From Gilliamella sp. App6-5 (GTDB lineage Bacteria; Pseudomonadota; Gammaproteobacteria; Enterobacterales; Orbaceae): 64,000 bases of DNA. Where the stretch lies: the NCBI RefSeq assembly GCF_001690525.1, contig NZ_LZGT01000014.1, forward strand, positions 1 to 64,000. The letters are read 5' to 3'. Shown one piece after another: positions 1-8,879 of this stretch. How positions within the stretch are numbered: position 1 is the first letter of the stretch; each line of letters opens with the position of its first letter. The notes below the pieces were generated by a model, which saw nothing but the letters and a program-made list of their open reading frames with translations, did not search any database and was not told where the DNA came from. Made by a program: the position numbers and the translations under genes.

Positions 1-711
1 ATGCTATCACAGACCGGCATTTACGCTGGGGCTTTCCCAAATGTTTTAATCGCATCAGAAAGCTCGGCTATAAATGGAATCATAAACGGGTGTATCGGGT
101 GTATTGTGAGTTAAAACTTAATATTAGAGCTAAACGTAAAAAACGTATCCCCCAACGAACACCAGAAAAGCTATTGGTTCCTAATAAACAAGGTGAATGT
201 TGGTCAATGGATTTTATGAGTGATAGTAGCTGTAATCAACGTCGCTTTAGGACATTCAATGTCATCGATGACTTTAATCGTGAGGCGTTAGGTATTGATA
301 TTGCAGTAAGCTTACCAGCAGGAAGGATTACCCGTTACTTAGATAAACTGGCTGAATATCATGGGTATCCATTAAAAATACGCGTCGATAATGGACCAGA
401 ATTTACAGGAAAAACCTTTATAAACTGGGCTAAATCACATGATATAGCCATTGATTATATCCAGCCCGGTAGCCCATATCAAAACGGGTACATTGAACGA
501 TTTAATCGTACCTATCGTACTGAAGTACTCGATTTATATCTTTTTAACAACTTAGCACAAGCAAGGAGAATAACCGAAGAATGGTTAACGATTTATAACA
601 CCGAAAGACCGCATGAGGCATTAAATAACATGACGCCGATTGAGTATAAAACACTAAAACAAACAGCATGATTTTCTACTTGAATCTTGTACTAAGTTTG
701 GGGTATTTACA
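1..711 (+). mobile_element. IS3-family insertion sequence, 3' portion
   Basis: The window opens inside an IS3-type element. The transposase OrfB frame runs from the left edge, and the element appears to end near 711. That end is inferred because a degraded second copy of the same 3' end, including the motif GGGGTATTTACA, occurs at 22119-22249. OrfA and the left end lie outside the window. Its right end nearly touches the left terminal repeat of an IS30-type remnant at 717, so two elements sit side by side. Confidence 0.75.
3..671 (+). CDS. IS3-family transposase OrfB (partial, 5' end outside window)
   Basis: This is the C-terminal part of an IS3-family DDE transposase (rve integrase core), which catalyses strand cleavage and transfer of the element. 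The reading frame is open to the left edge, so the true start is upstream; the first internal ATG at 90 is not the gene start. The triad is visible: the first Asp in WSMDFMSD, the second in RVDNGPEF, and the Glu in NGYIERFNRTYR. The C-terminus has the usual TERPHEALNNMTPIEY ending. No frameshift or stop interrupts the visible part, so the element may still be active if its missing half is intact. Confidence 0.88.
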   Translation, partial: AITDRHLRWGFPKCFNRIRKLGYKWNHKRVYRVYCELKLNIRAKRKKRIPQRTPEKLLVPNKQGECWSMDFMSDSSCNQRRFRTFNVIDDFNREALGIDIAVSLPAGRITRYLDKLAEYHGYPLKIRVDNGPEFTGKTFINWAKSHDIAIDYIQPGSPYQNGYIERFNRTYRTEVLDLYLFNNLAQARRITEEWLTIYNTERPHEALNNMTPIEYKTLKQTA

Positions 712-716
712 AAACA

Positions 717-1140
717 TGAAGTGCAATTTTAAACTCGGTGGAGTGAAGAAAGTAGAAAGTGATTTATACTAGCTGCTTTGCACCACCACAGTTTGGAAAT
801 TGCTATGCATTATAAACACCTTTCTAGGAAGGAACGATACCCGATTTTCGTATTATTACAAGCCGGAAAGAATAAAAAAGAGATGGTCTAGCTACTCAAT
901 AGCAAACCTTCGACAATAGATCGTGAGATAAAAAGAAACTCAAAACCTCGCTCGGAAAAGGCGAAAAAACAGCTATGGCTTAATACGTCAGTTTATACCT
1001 AAGTCAGCGGCCATTTTATTAGTTGACGACGAACAGATAAAGAAAATACAATATTTATTGAACTCACGCCCAAGAAAACAGCATAAGTTTAAAAGCCCTG
1101 CTTCCTTTTATTCTAAGGAGTTAAGATGAATTGCACTTCA
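717..1140 (+). mobile_element. Internally deleted IS30-type element with intact terminal inverted repeats
   Basis: TGAAGTGCAATT at 717-728 is the exact reverse complement of AATTGCACTTCA at 1129-1140. These 12-bp repeats bracket a broken IS30-like transposase gene and are placed as IS30 ends should be. The whole unit is only 424 bp, against more than 1 kb for a complete IS30, so the middle has been lost. It could be moved only by a transposase supplied in trans. Confidence 0.7.
805..1128 (+). pseudogene. IS30-family transposase, decayed
   Basis: Translation from ATG 805 gives the typical IS30 start (MHYKHLSRKERYPIFVLL, then an HTH-like segment ending in TIDREIKRNS), interrupted by a TAG about 28 codons in and by further stops. 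A second piece begins around 1021 in another frame (VDDEQIKKIQYLLNSRPRKQ) and ends with a normal IS30-like C-terminus and TGA at 1126-1128. The central catalytic region is absent. The gene therefore has a large internal deletion plus nonsense changes and cannot encode a working enzyme. Confidence 0.75.
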
Positions 1141-1379
1141 TTGTGTAATCTAGATTTTTTGATTAAAAAATACCACCAAAATCATTTTCCAAAGCACTCC
1201 AACAAAATATTAACCTTATTAGCTTAACGAGTCATTACAAATATTTAACAAAAAACTATCGCATTATTAATCAAACGATTATAATTTCACCGCCATTAAA
1301 GCAAGGCGCGCTCATTAGTTGAGCAGGAAAGTTTAAAAACTAAAATCAAAACAACAAATTAAGTGGTTGAGTGATCGTT

Positions 1380-3166
1380 ATGCGCTATCATACTTGGCAT
1401 CTAGCCTGCCAAACTTGTGTCCTAAATCTTTTCCAATTTCATCATAGTCAAAATCAGACTCAATTCCTATTTTTATCGCCCAACCTTGCGAAATAGCTGG
1501 ATTTATCGGCAGAATTGTCACCAAGGCTATCGCCGATTTCCAAGTTACTATCCAAGTTCCCACTGGCTTTTATGCCGCTGCTATTACTTTCGTATTCGGT
1601 GAATTCGCAGGCATTATCGGCGCAGACTTCGCTGGATATTCATGGCACGGCGCCTTATTTAACGTTTGATGGCGGGGTAACAAAAGCGAATGATATTAGT
1701 TCATTGTTGGGTATCACGTTATCGGACGGAACAACAATTAAAGCGAACGAAGATAACTCAAGTGCAACCAATCCGATTGAATTACCGAACGATTTGGATA
1801 CTTTTGAAACGATACAAAGTATGGTCCCGTTTCCTCGATTTGGCAATAATAACTACCCGATTATCAATCTCAATGATGTCGTGAATGCTCCATATAACTA
1901 CGGGCGAGATGATGATGTGATGATGGCATCAGTGCGACAGGAAGTGTAACGGTAAAGTGGGAAAGTAAGAACGCCAGCAATGCCTATGAAGACATTACCT
2001 CAATCGTTAAGCGTAACCCTAATAGTTTGCTAAATGTTTGTGATTCGCCCTATAGGTTAACCATTAGTTCATCGGGCGGTCAGTTACAGACGCGATATGG
2101 TGTACCAGATCGTATCGCCTTTGCCAGTGGAAGTCATACCTATTATATCAATCCCAATAGGGCAATTGTATCGGTGTGCTATGCCCAACCTAATTTGGCT
2201 TTTGACAGCTCTTCTAATGGGATGGGGCTTAATGTTGATGGTTCGACGTGGGTGGCTAATAAGGGGTATAAGGTATTAAGTGCTTCGAATAGTGGAAATT
2301 ATAATGAGGCGTCATCGGTTACTAGCAATAACTTCCCAAGCACAGGTTCGCATGGGTTGTTTTTTTATTTGTTACTTAAAAATATAACCCCGGCTCAAGT
2401 GTTAGCAGCTAATGGTAACGAGGTAAGGGCAGAAGAAGGCGGTAATGTCAGTTTGACATTGAGCACAGAGAATACACCGCGTTGGCAATATAGAAATTAT
2501 AATAACTCAGGGGCATTAGGTAATGCTGAGCCAAGTTTAAAAATAACCTTGAAAGGACCAAGATATAACTCAAGTAATAAGAGTTTTACACCTGTCACAT
2601 TCAAACTATATGCCGATAGTTCGAAGACAAAATTATTATATGAATTTAAAATAATGCGCTGGTATATAGCTCAGCCAAGTGTTAATTATCGTGGTACAGG
2701 TAATGGTTCTAATGCCCAAACACAAGTTAGTAATTATTGTGCAAGTTTTGGTAGTGGCTATCGAATACCGGATGTAAATGACTATACGAATGCAAATGCA
2801 AGTCGTTATGGCTGGCGAGGTGGTATTCCAGGAAGAGCCGAAAATAGTGTTCGCGTTGGCTTACCTGTTCGTCAATTAAGTTATCAAGAAAGCTCAACAA
2901 AGTGGCAAGGTGGGCTATTTAATGAATGGGGGTGTATTGTTAACAATTTTAATGCAGTAGATTTGGAAAGTATTAGATGTAGCGGTTATCCAGGCAGTGA
3001 CTGGGATATCTATATAGGGTATTGGATTCGAAGTGTAGGGGTGAATGCGGTAGATTCTCATCGTAATGGAAAAGGACTTGGAGTTCATTCAGCTTTCGGG
3101 TTTCCTTACAGTTATGATTTTCACGATTATCGTGCCGTTAATCGTGCAGTTTGCGTAACACCATAG
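1380..3166 (+). pseudogene. Secreted adhesin-like protein, disrupted (nonsense plus frameshift)
   Basis: This gene is paralogous to the one ending at 4902. It starts at ATG 1380 with a long N-terminal leader, but TAG at 1494-1496 interrupts the frame. The same frame continues through a hydrophobic signal segment (PLLLLSYSVNSQA) to TGA-free sequence ending at 1947-1949. A second frame carries on from about 1922 to the stop at 3166. The switch lies in a GAT-rich run near 1911-1925; removing two bases there would restore a run of GAT codons and one continuous protein. The C-terminal third has the shared pattern of a Cys, then YRIPDVNDYTN, GLFNEWG and a terminal VCVTP, reminiscent of lectin-like tips of invasin-type adhesins. 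That function is inference. It is not recognisable as a characterised family. Confidence 0.6.
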
Positions 3167-3189
3167 CAGAAAAATTCAAAATCACTAAA

Positions 3190-3216
3190 CAAGCCGACGG
3201 GAAAATCGGCTTTTAT
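3190..3216 (+). terminator. Rho-independent terminator
   Basis: The stem GCCGA/TCGGC followed by TTTT lies 20-odd bases after the stop codon of the upstream adhesin-like gene. Confidence 0.6.
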
Positions 3217-3284
3217 AAAGCCGTGTCATATTATTCCACATATAAAATTTTAAAAGTTACCTAAAGCGACTTTAGATCTTTAAT

Positions 3285-3505
3285 TTAGTTAGCCCATTTT
3301 CCTGTATTAGTTGGTCTACGAAGTCCAACCATTGCTTTGTGCAAATTTTGACAATTTAAACTATCGTCATCTATTTCTCCGTTTACACGTTTTTTTTTCG
3401 ATATTCATTTAGTCTTTTTTTGTTATTTTAAAAATCTTCTACAGTATAAGGTTTTTCATTACATCCAAATAAAAACATGGCAGTAATAAGTACTAATATT
3501 TTTTT
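3285..3505 (-). pseudogene. EexN-like entry-exclusion lipoprotein, decayed
   Basis: On the minus strand a lipoprotein signal is readable (KKILVLITAMFLFGCNEKPYTVEDF), followed by a stop. After a frame change it continues with VNGEIDDDSLNCQNLHKAM and ends in TNTGKWAN with TAA at 3287-3285. The lipobox (LFGC), the YTVEDF/NEYRKK segment and the C-terminal pattern resemble EexN-family lipoproteins, which block redundant conjugative transfer and normally sit in T4SS gene clusters. The expected start codon reads ATA behind a good AAGGA Shine-Dalgarno, so the start is also damaged. No T4SS genes lie nearby; it is probably a relic of a lost conjugative element. Confidence 0.55.
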
Positions 3506-3833
3506 ATATAATTCCTTATACTGTTAGCTAATAATTTAAGGTACATAGTAAATTTGCGAATAATAGTTGGTTAGTTTTTTAACTCAAAAATAACTTGTTT
3601 ACCAAGTAATATTGTTAATATTTTTTGTAGTAATAGAGATTCGTGTTATACCTACTGTAACGCCAAAACCTAACACCGTATTCTAATTAAAAAATTGCAT
3701 AAAAAAACTAGCCAAGTTTTTTTAAAATGGCTATACTTTAACACCTTAAAGGAATAGATTATTAAATAAATATAAAAATTAAAATAAATCAATAATTTAC
3801 TTGACGGGTGAACCGTAATGCATTATCATTTTA

Positions 3834-3854
3834 GACACCAGACACCAGACACCA
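3834..3854 (+). repeat. Heptanucleotide tandem repeat (GACACCA x3), candidate phase-variation tract
   Basis: Three perfect 7-bp units lie sixteen bases downstream of ATG 3818. That ATG resembles the start of the paralogous gene at 1380 in both the preceding bases and the encoded MxYH start. With three units, ATG 3818 is out of frame with the signal peptide and body ending at 4902. With one, four or seven units it is in frame and no stop intervenes. Because 7 is not a multiple of 3, gain or loss of a unit changes the frame. Confidence 0.65.
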
Positions 3855-3984
3855 GCACTGGCAAACCTATGTCTTAAATTTATCAGATAAACACACTAGT
3901 CGGATTTTTAACCCCGCCACGTTTATATCTTCAAAGTTATTTTTCAAATTATTATCAAAATTATTCCGAAAATTTCTGTTAGTA

Positions 3985-4902
3985 TTGATATTGTTATTAT
4001 TGTCTTCTTCATGGAATGTACAGGCGAATGGCAAAAAGGTTCGAACGGGTAATCGTAGTGATGCCATAATACTGCCACCGTCACAATGGGGTGAGCTTAA
4101 ATTTGTTAAGCCCTATCTTGAGTTTGGTGGACTCCATTTCGCAGGCCCTGCTGATATATGGCATCCAGATCATGGATTCTTGGTTCAATCAACCGATCAG
4201 ACATCATACAACCTAAATTTTCCGACAACGGGCGCAAATGGGTTATATTTTGATTTAATCATAAGGGGAGAGGCCGACGAATTAACATGGGGAACGCCAA
4301 TTACGCATGAGGGAATTACCGCTACAGTGACCAGAAAAACAAAATGTAATGCCCAATGCGATGTTGAATTTCGCGTTACACTAACAGGTCCAGAGGCAAG
4401 AAATCAATGGTTCAATTCTTATCCTAGTCGAATTGCTAAGCCAAGGTTACCGCAGACCTTTGAGTTAGTTGGTCGAGATAGAGAGGGGAAAGAGGTAATT
4501 AAATATGGATTTGTTCTGCAGAAATGGTTCGTGGTTAGAGGCGCTGAATTATATCACTATCCTGATATGGTAACTTGGTGCAGTGGTTTGGATTACCGTG
4601 TGCCACAGGTTAAGGATCTGACTAACGCTGTTTGTTCGGGTCTTGGTGAAGGTTTACATTGCCAAGGCTCTACCAGTGCGATACCGCCATCAACAGGTAA
4701 TCATTATCAGCGTAGAATAGGTGCTGGATTATTTTCGGAGTGGGGCTTTATGTATCGTTACACTGGTGCGGATTTTATTGCCCAAAATTACTGGACAAGT
4801 GACACGACGAAGAGGGACTGCCAGTTTGATGTGGGCGCAGATAATGGTGATATTTATTTGTTTTGCTCATCCAACAATTACGGCCTTTGCACCACCCCTT
4901 AG
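3985..4902 (+). CDS. Secreted adhesin-like protein, possibly phase-variable
   Basis: This is a paralogue of the disrupted gene at 1380-3166. The frame is open from 3835, with no ATG before the body. The position given is a TTG within the hydrophobic signal segment (LLVLILLLLSSSWNVQA, cleavage probably after VQA). The natural start is more likely ATG 3818, connected through the 7-bp repeat when the unit number allows; the full leader would then be about 65 residues, unusually long for a signal peptide. The mature part of about 290 residues has paired Cys, a DYRVPQVKDLTN segment, GLFSEWG, NYWTSD and a C-terminal CTTP. This is the same C-terminal pattern as the paralogue. A role as a surface adhesin is inferred. 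As the sequence stands, the ATG-initiated form is off. Confidence 0.55.
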   Translation: MILLLLSSSWNVQANGKKVRTGNRSDAIILPPSQWGELKFVKPYLEFGGLHFAGPADIWHPDHGFLVQSTDQTSYNLNFPTTGANGLYFDLIIRGEADELTWGTPITHEGITATVTRKTKCNAQCDVEFRVTLTGPEARNQWFNSYPSRIAKPRLPQTFELVGRDREGKEVIKYGFVLQKWFVVRGAELYHYPDMVTWCSGLDYRVPQVKDLTNAVCSGLGEGLHCQGSTSAIPPSTGNHYQRRIGAGLFSEWGFMYRYTGADFIAQNYWTSDTTKRDCQFDVGADNGDIYLFCSSNNYGLCTTP

Positions 4903-5154
4903 TTTTTATGACTTAGTTATTAATCTTTATGGCGCTGATGATATTCTGATATTAATAAAGAATAATCAATAAAAAAATAAAATTCCAGTGCGAGGAGGAG
5001 AACCAAAATAGCAAAGCCTGAGAGTTTTGCATTTTAATGACTTAAAGTCCAAAAGCACTTTTCTTAAAAATTAAACTTGCTACAACAGAAAATAGTCAAT
5101 AAAAAATTAATTTTTAAAAAATTAAATAAAATCAATAATCTGCCTAAGTTATTT

Positions 5155-5736
5155 TTATGGTTCAATAATAACTCGTCCACGAGTGATGTCGCTAACGTTT
5201 TTTTGTAGGAGTTGCAATTTGTCTTTTGTGATAGCGACGCTTACTTTTACACCTTCAGCATCAAACTCTTGATTTTCAACAATGGAATCAAGTTCCTTTA
5301 GACGATTTTCGATAATTGGCCATTCGTTATAATAGCAGTGAAATTGTAGCGTTATGCGAGCAATGAGTTCAATTAGCTCAGCTTGTTGTAAGCAGTGGCT
5401 AGCCGAACCGCCATAGGCACGAATTAATCCTCCAGTACCTAATTTTATGCCACCAAAGTAGCGAGTTACCACCACAACCACTTGATCGCAATCTTGCCCT
5501 TCAATGGCTGAAAGAATAGGGCGACCGGCAGTGCTGGTGGGTTCGCCATCGTCGTTAAATCGATATTGTTGTCCAATCTTCCATGCCCAGCAGTTGTGAG
5601 TAGCGTTGGGATCACTGATTTGGTTAATAAAGTCGGTGGCTTGTTCGGCTGATGTAACTGGCGCAGCATTGACAATAAAGCGGCTTTTTTTTATTTCTTC
5701 TGTTAGTTCAACGGGATTTGCTAATGTATATGGCAT
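5155..5736 (-). CDS. yigZ: YigZ/IMPACT-family protein
   Basis: This 193-residue protein matches the length and pattern of E. coli YigZ. The N-terminal UPF0029/IMPACT domain shows KKSRFI, the ATHNCWAW segment, the [14 protein letters not shown] signature and the [18 protein letters not shown] signature. The C-terminal domain of about 65 residues is the ferredoxin-like DUF1949. The family is conserved but its biochemical role is poorly defined; the eukaryotic relative IMPACT regulates the Gcn2 kinase. It is divergent from nfi with about 55 bp between the starts. Confidence 0.9.
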   Translation of the reverse strand: MPYTLANPVELTEEIKKSRFIVNAAPVTSAEQATDFINQISDPNATHNCWAWKIGQQYRFNDDGEPTSTAGRPILSAIEGQDCDQVVVVVTRYFGGIKLGTGGLIRAYGGSASHCLQQAELIELIARITLQFHCYYNEWPIIENRLKELDSIVENQEFDAEGVKVSVAITKDKLQLLQKNVSDITRGRVIIEP

Positions 5737-5790
5737 GCTAATTCTGGTAAAATCAATTTATTGTGGATAATAATACTGAACAGAATCAAA

Positions 5791-6462
5791 ATGTCTATTA
5801 ATTTAGAACAATTAAAGCAAACACAACAGATGTTAGCTAAGAAAGTGATATTAACTGATACGTTTTGTCAGTCGATTAAATTTATTGGTGGAACCGATGT
5901 AGGCTTTGAAGATGATGGTCATGTGACGAGAGCTGCAATTGTTGTTCTTACTTATCCTGATTTTAAGGTTGTTGAATACCATATTGCTCGAATAAAAACA
6001 CAGTTTCCTTATATTCCTGGTTATTTATCTTTTCGTGAGTATCCAGCACTGATCGAGGCATGGCAGCAGGTAACACAGAAACCCGATTTATTGTTCGTTG
6101 ATGGACAAGGCGTTGCTCACCCTCGGCGTTTAGGTATTGCAAGTCATTTAGGTTTGTTGCTAGATATGCCAACGATTGGTGTAGCTAAAAAAAAGTTGTG
6201 TGGTCAGTATGAACCATTGCCAAAACAAGCGGGTAGTGTCACGCCGTTGCAAGATAAGCAAAAACAGATTGGTTGGGTGCTATGTAGTAAAAATAATTGC
6301 AATCCTTTATTTATTTCGGCAGGTCATCGAGTGAGCCAAGATAGCGCTTTAAAATGGGTTAATTTATGCTTGCGTGGCTATCGTTTGCCTGAACCAACGC
6401 GCTGGGCTGATGCGATTGCGTCAAATAAACCTTTGTTTAAGAAGTTTATCCATGCAGAATAA
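5791..6462 (+). CDS. nfi: Endonuclease V (deoxyinosine 3'-endonuclease)
   Basis: Endonuclease V nicks DNA one nucleotide 3' of deoxyinosine and starts alternative repair of deaminated adenine. ATG 5791 gives 223 residues, the length of the E. coli enzyme; an upstream TTG at 5761 in the same frame is less likely. Recognisable blocks are [10 protein letters not shown] (first catalytic Asp), [16 protein letters not shown] (Glu), [22 protein letters not shown] (Asp) and GHRVSQDSA near the C-terminus. It overlaps the next gene by 11 bp, suggesting translational coupling with trmN6. Confidence 0.93.
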   Translation: MSINLEQLKQTQQMLAKKVILTDTFCQSIKFIGGTDVGFEDDGHVTRAAIVVLTYPDFKVVEYHIARIKTQFPYIPGYLSFREYPALIEAWQQVTQKPDLLFVDGQGVAHPRRLGIASHLGLLLDMPTIGVAKKKLCGQYEPLPKQAGSVTPLQDKQKQIGWVLCSKNNCNPLFISAGHRVSQDSALKWVNLCLRGYRLPEPTRWADAIASNKPLFKKFIHAE

Positions 6463-7198
6463 TCCATTACCATTAAAAAAAGGTGGCTTTACCTTTAAAC
6501 GTTTTTTTGTTGGGCACGACAAAAGTCCAATGAAGGTAACAACCGATAGTTGTTTGTTAGGCGCATGGGCGCCAATTTGTTCTGTTCCGCAAAAAATACT
6601 GGATATTGGCTGTGGTTGTGGCGTAATTGCGTTGATGTTAGCTCAGCGATTAGAAGATAATCGCTGTCAAATTGATGCGATTGATATTGATGTGCAGGCA
6701 GTGACACAATGTCAGCAAAATAGCCAGCAAGCTGGGTTTACTACAGTTAACGCGATTAATATCGACATTAATCAATTTGAGCCAAGTCATGCCGTGGGCT
6801 ATGATTTGATTGTGACCAATCCCCCTTATTTTGAATCCGCCGTTGATTGCCGTAATCCTCAAAGGCAATTAGCACGCTATACCGAAAGTTTAAACTTTCA
6901 ACAGCTTATTGACACGGTTAAGCGTTTATTAAGCCCCGTAGGTCAATTTTGTTTAGTTTTACCTTATCATTTATCCAATCAGTTTAGGTTATTATGTGAA
7001 TCTAACCAGTTATATTTACACCAATTGATGAATGTTAGATATAGTGCAGAAAAAGGTTTTTCATTGTCGTTGATGGTTTTTTCATTTATCCAACCTAATA
7101 AGGTTGATCAGCAGCAATTGTGTATGCGAGATAATGATGGGCGCTACTCTCAAGCATTTAGAACGTTATTAGCTGATTTTTATCTGTTTCGAAAATAA
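6452..7198 (+). CDS. trmN6: tRNA1(Val) (adenine(37)-N6)-methyltransferase
   Basis: This Rossmann-fold SAM methyltransferase (YfiC) makes m6A37 in tRNA-Val. The start at 6452, inside the end of nfi, gives a 248-residue protein beginning [20 protein letters not shown], matching the family N-terminus. Motif I ([17 protein letters not shown]) binds SAM, and the N6-adenine methyltransferase signature NPPY appears in [13 protein letters not shown] longer in-frame extension back to 6374 overlaps nfi and is not supported by the family. Confidence 0.9.
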   Translation: MQNNPLPLKKGGFTFKRFFVGHDKSPMKVTTDSCLLGAWAPICSVPQKILDIGCGCGVIALMLAQRLEDNRCQIDAIDIDVQAVTQCQQNSQQAGFTTVNAINIDINQFEPSHAVGYDLIVTNPPYFESAVDCRNPQRQLARYTESLNFQQLIDTVKRLLSPVGQFCLVLPYHLSNQFRLLCESNQLYLHQLMNVRYSAEKGFSLSLMVFSFIQPNKVDQQQLCMRDNDGRYSQAFRTLLADFYLFRK

Positions 7199-7385
7199 CG
7201 TTTAGATTCTTATTTATTTTTAATTTCATAGTGACTCTAAGTTATTTGATAGTAAGTAATAAATCTTGATAAAAAGAAATTTTCATTCACACAAGTTAAA
7301 GCATAAAAGTAATGTTATATACAAATATAACTTATTATTTAAGCCGCTTGCATACCTTTTATATATTCGTATTTTTTGCTCATAT

Positions 7386-7414
7386 GAGGCTTTTGGAGAT
7401 TGTTAAAAAGCCTC
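7386..7414 (-). terminator. Stem-loop downstream of the permease gene
   Basis: A GAGGCTTTT / AAAAGCCTC inverted repeat lies just past the permease stop codon. On the minus strand the U-run lies inside the stem rather than after it, so a terminator is plausible but weak. Confidence 0.35.
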
Positions 7415-7429
7415 GACTAAACTATGTGA

Positions 7430-8830
7430 TCAGATCAAGAAGTATAAAATAGCGATGATAGCTAATAGGATAATTGCAATAGCATAAACTTTGTCGTGTA
7501 AGTAACTAAATGCTGGTAAAGATCGTTCCTTTCTAGCATAGAGGTAAAAACCTAGTCCCACACTATAGAGTATCATGGAAAGTAATAAATAAGTTGTACC
7601 ACCAGCATAAATCAACCATACTCCATAAATCGATCCTAAAGCGCCAATCATAATTAAATAAACTTTGCCTTGTTGAATAGCTAATTTGAAAACAAAAAGC
7701 GCCGAAAGCAAGTAGGGGATCAGCACCATTGAGGTTGATAACTGGATTAAGGTGTTGTAGCCCGATTGATAGAAATGAGCAAGGATAATTAATACCGTTA
7801 TTAAGCTTGTTGTTAACCATAATGCGTTGGAAGGCGTGCCTGCTTTGTTGAGTTTACCAAAGCAACTCGGCACCGTGTGTTGTTTGCCTTGACCGCTTAA
7901 AAATAGCATTTCAGCGGCTAGCATTAGCCATGATAATAATCCGCCACTGACCGACACGATTAAGCCGAAGTTGATCAAGGTTGCACCCCAGTTACCAATG
8001 ACACGTTCAATGACTAAGGCCATTGATGGGTTTTTCATTTGCGCCAGTTCTTGTTGCGGTACAATGCCAAGCGATAACACAGATACGCAAACAAGCAATA
8101 AGCTGGTAATGGCAAAGCCAAAAAAGGTGGCACGGCTAATACTGATGATATTTTTGGCCCTCGTTGCATAAACCGTTGCGCTTTCAATTCCTAAATAAAC
8201 CCAAACGGTATAAAGCATGGTGTTTTCAACTTGATCAATAATTGATCCTAATTGCGGTGTTCCCCAAAAGTCGATCTTAAATGTCGAGATTTTAAAGGCG
8301 AGACTAACACAAACAATAAATAAACCGATAGGCACAATTTTAGCTAATGTCACTAAACAATTTAATAAAAAGGCGCGATATATTCCTTTCAATACAAAAT
8401 AATGTACTATCCATAACAATAAAATAGCCGCAATAACCGCCGGTAATGTGGTGCCATGACCAAAGAAGTTTAAGCTATCAAAAGATCCTAATGCGCTAAA
8501 TAAAATAACTAAGTAGCTAGTACACGACATCCATGCTGATATCCAGTATCCCCATGCTGCATTAAAGCCGATATAATCGCCAAATCCTTCTCGTACATAG
8601 CCGTATAATCCATCATTGATTTTGTAAAATCGGATCGATAAATACTGAAATACCCGTGTTAGCATGAACATGCCCAAAAGGGTTATTGTCCATGCAATTA
8701 AAATCCCTGCAGTCCCTGACCCTTCGGCCATGTTTTGTGGTAGGCTAAAAACTCCACTTCCTACAATACTGCCAACAACTAATAGGGTAAGGGGAAGTAT
8801 GCCTAGCTTTTTTTGTATTGGTGTATTCAT
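7430..8830 (-). CDS. APC-family amino acid antiporter (arginine/ornithine-type)
   Basis: This 466-residue inner-membrane protein has about 12 hydrophobic segments. It belongs to the amino acid-polyamine-organocation superfamily, basic amino acid antiporter branch (ArcD/AdiC/LysI-like). The TM1 signature GSIVGSGVFSLPQNMAEGSG is clear. It follows a dimethylargininase gene on the same strand by 49 bp, so the two probably form an operon. Import of arginine or methylarginine in exchange for citrulline, ornithine or a similar product is a reasonable inference; the exact substrate cannot be read from sequence. Confidence 0.8.
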   Translation of the reverse strand: MNTPIQKKLGILPLTLLVVGSIVGSGVFSLPQNMAEGSGTAGILIAWTITLLGMFMLTRVFQYLSIRFYKINDGLYGYVREGFGDYIGFNAAWGYWISAWMSCTSYLVILFSALGSFDSLNFFGHGTTLPAVIAAILLLWIVHYFVLKGIYRAFLLNCLVTLAKIVPIGLFIVCVSLAFKISTFKIDFWGTPQLGSIIDQVENTMLYTVWVYLGIESATVYATRAKNIISISRATFFGFAITSLLLVCVSVLSLGIVPQQELAQMKNPSMALVIERVIGNWGATLINFGLIVSVSGGLLSWLMLAAEMLFLSGQGKQHTVPSCFGKLNKAGTPSNALWLTTSLITVLIILAHFYQSGYNTLIQLSTSMVLIPYLLSALFVFKLAIQQGKVYLIMIGALGSIYGVWLIYAGGTTYLLLSMILYSVGLGFYLYARKERSLPAFSYLHDKVYAIAIILLAIIAILYFLI

Positions 8831-8879
8831 AGTTCGCTTATTGTTAAGTTGAGTATTAGTAGTTTTTTATTCAATCATT

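Noticed and set aside
1378-1563. Minus-strand open frame of 61 codons
   Set aside because: It lies opposite the leader of the first adhesin-like gene, has no ribosome site and resembles nothing.
3834-3854. Tandem repeats considered as a CRISPR array
   Set aside because: Seven-base contiguous units without spacers and no cas genes; a frame-switching repeat fits better.
6374-6451. Longer N-terminus for trmN6
   Set aside because: The extension lies within nfi and has no family similarity; the ATG at 6452 matches the family start.
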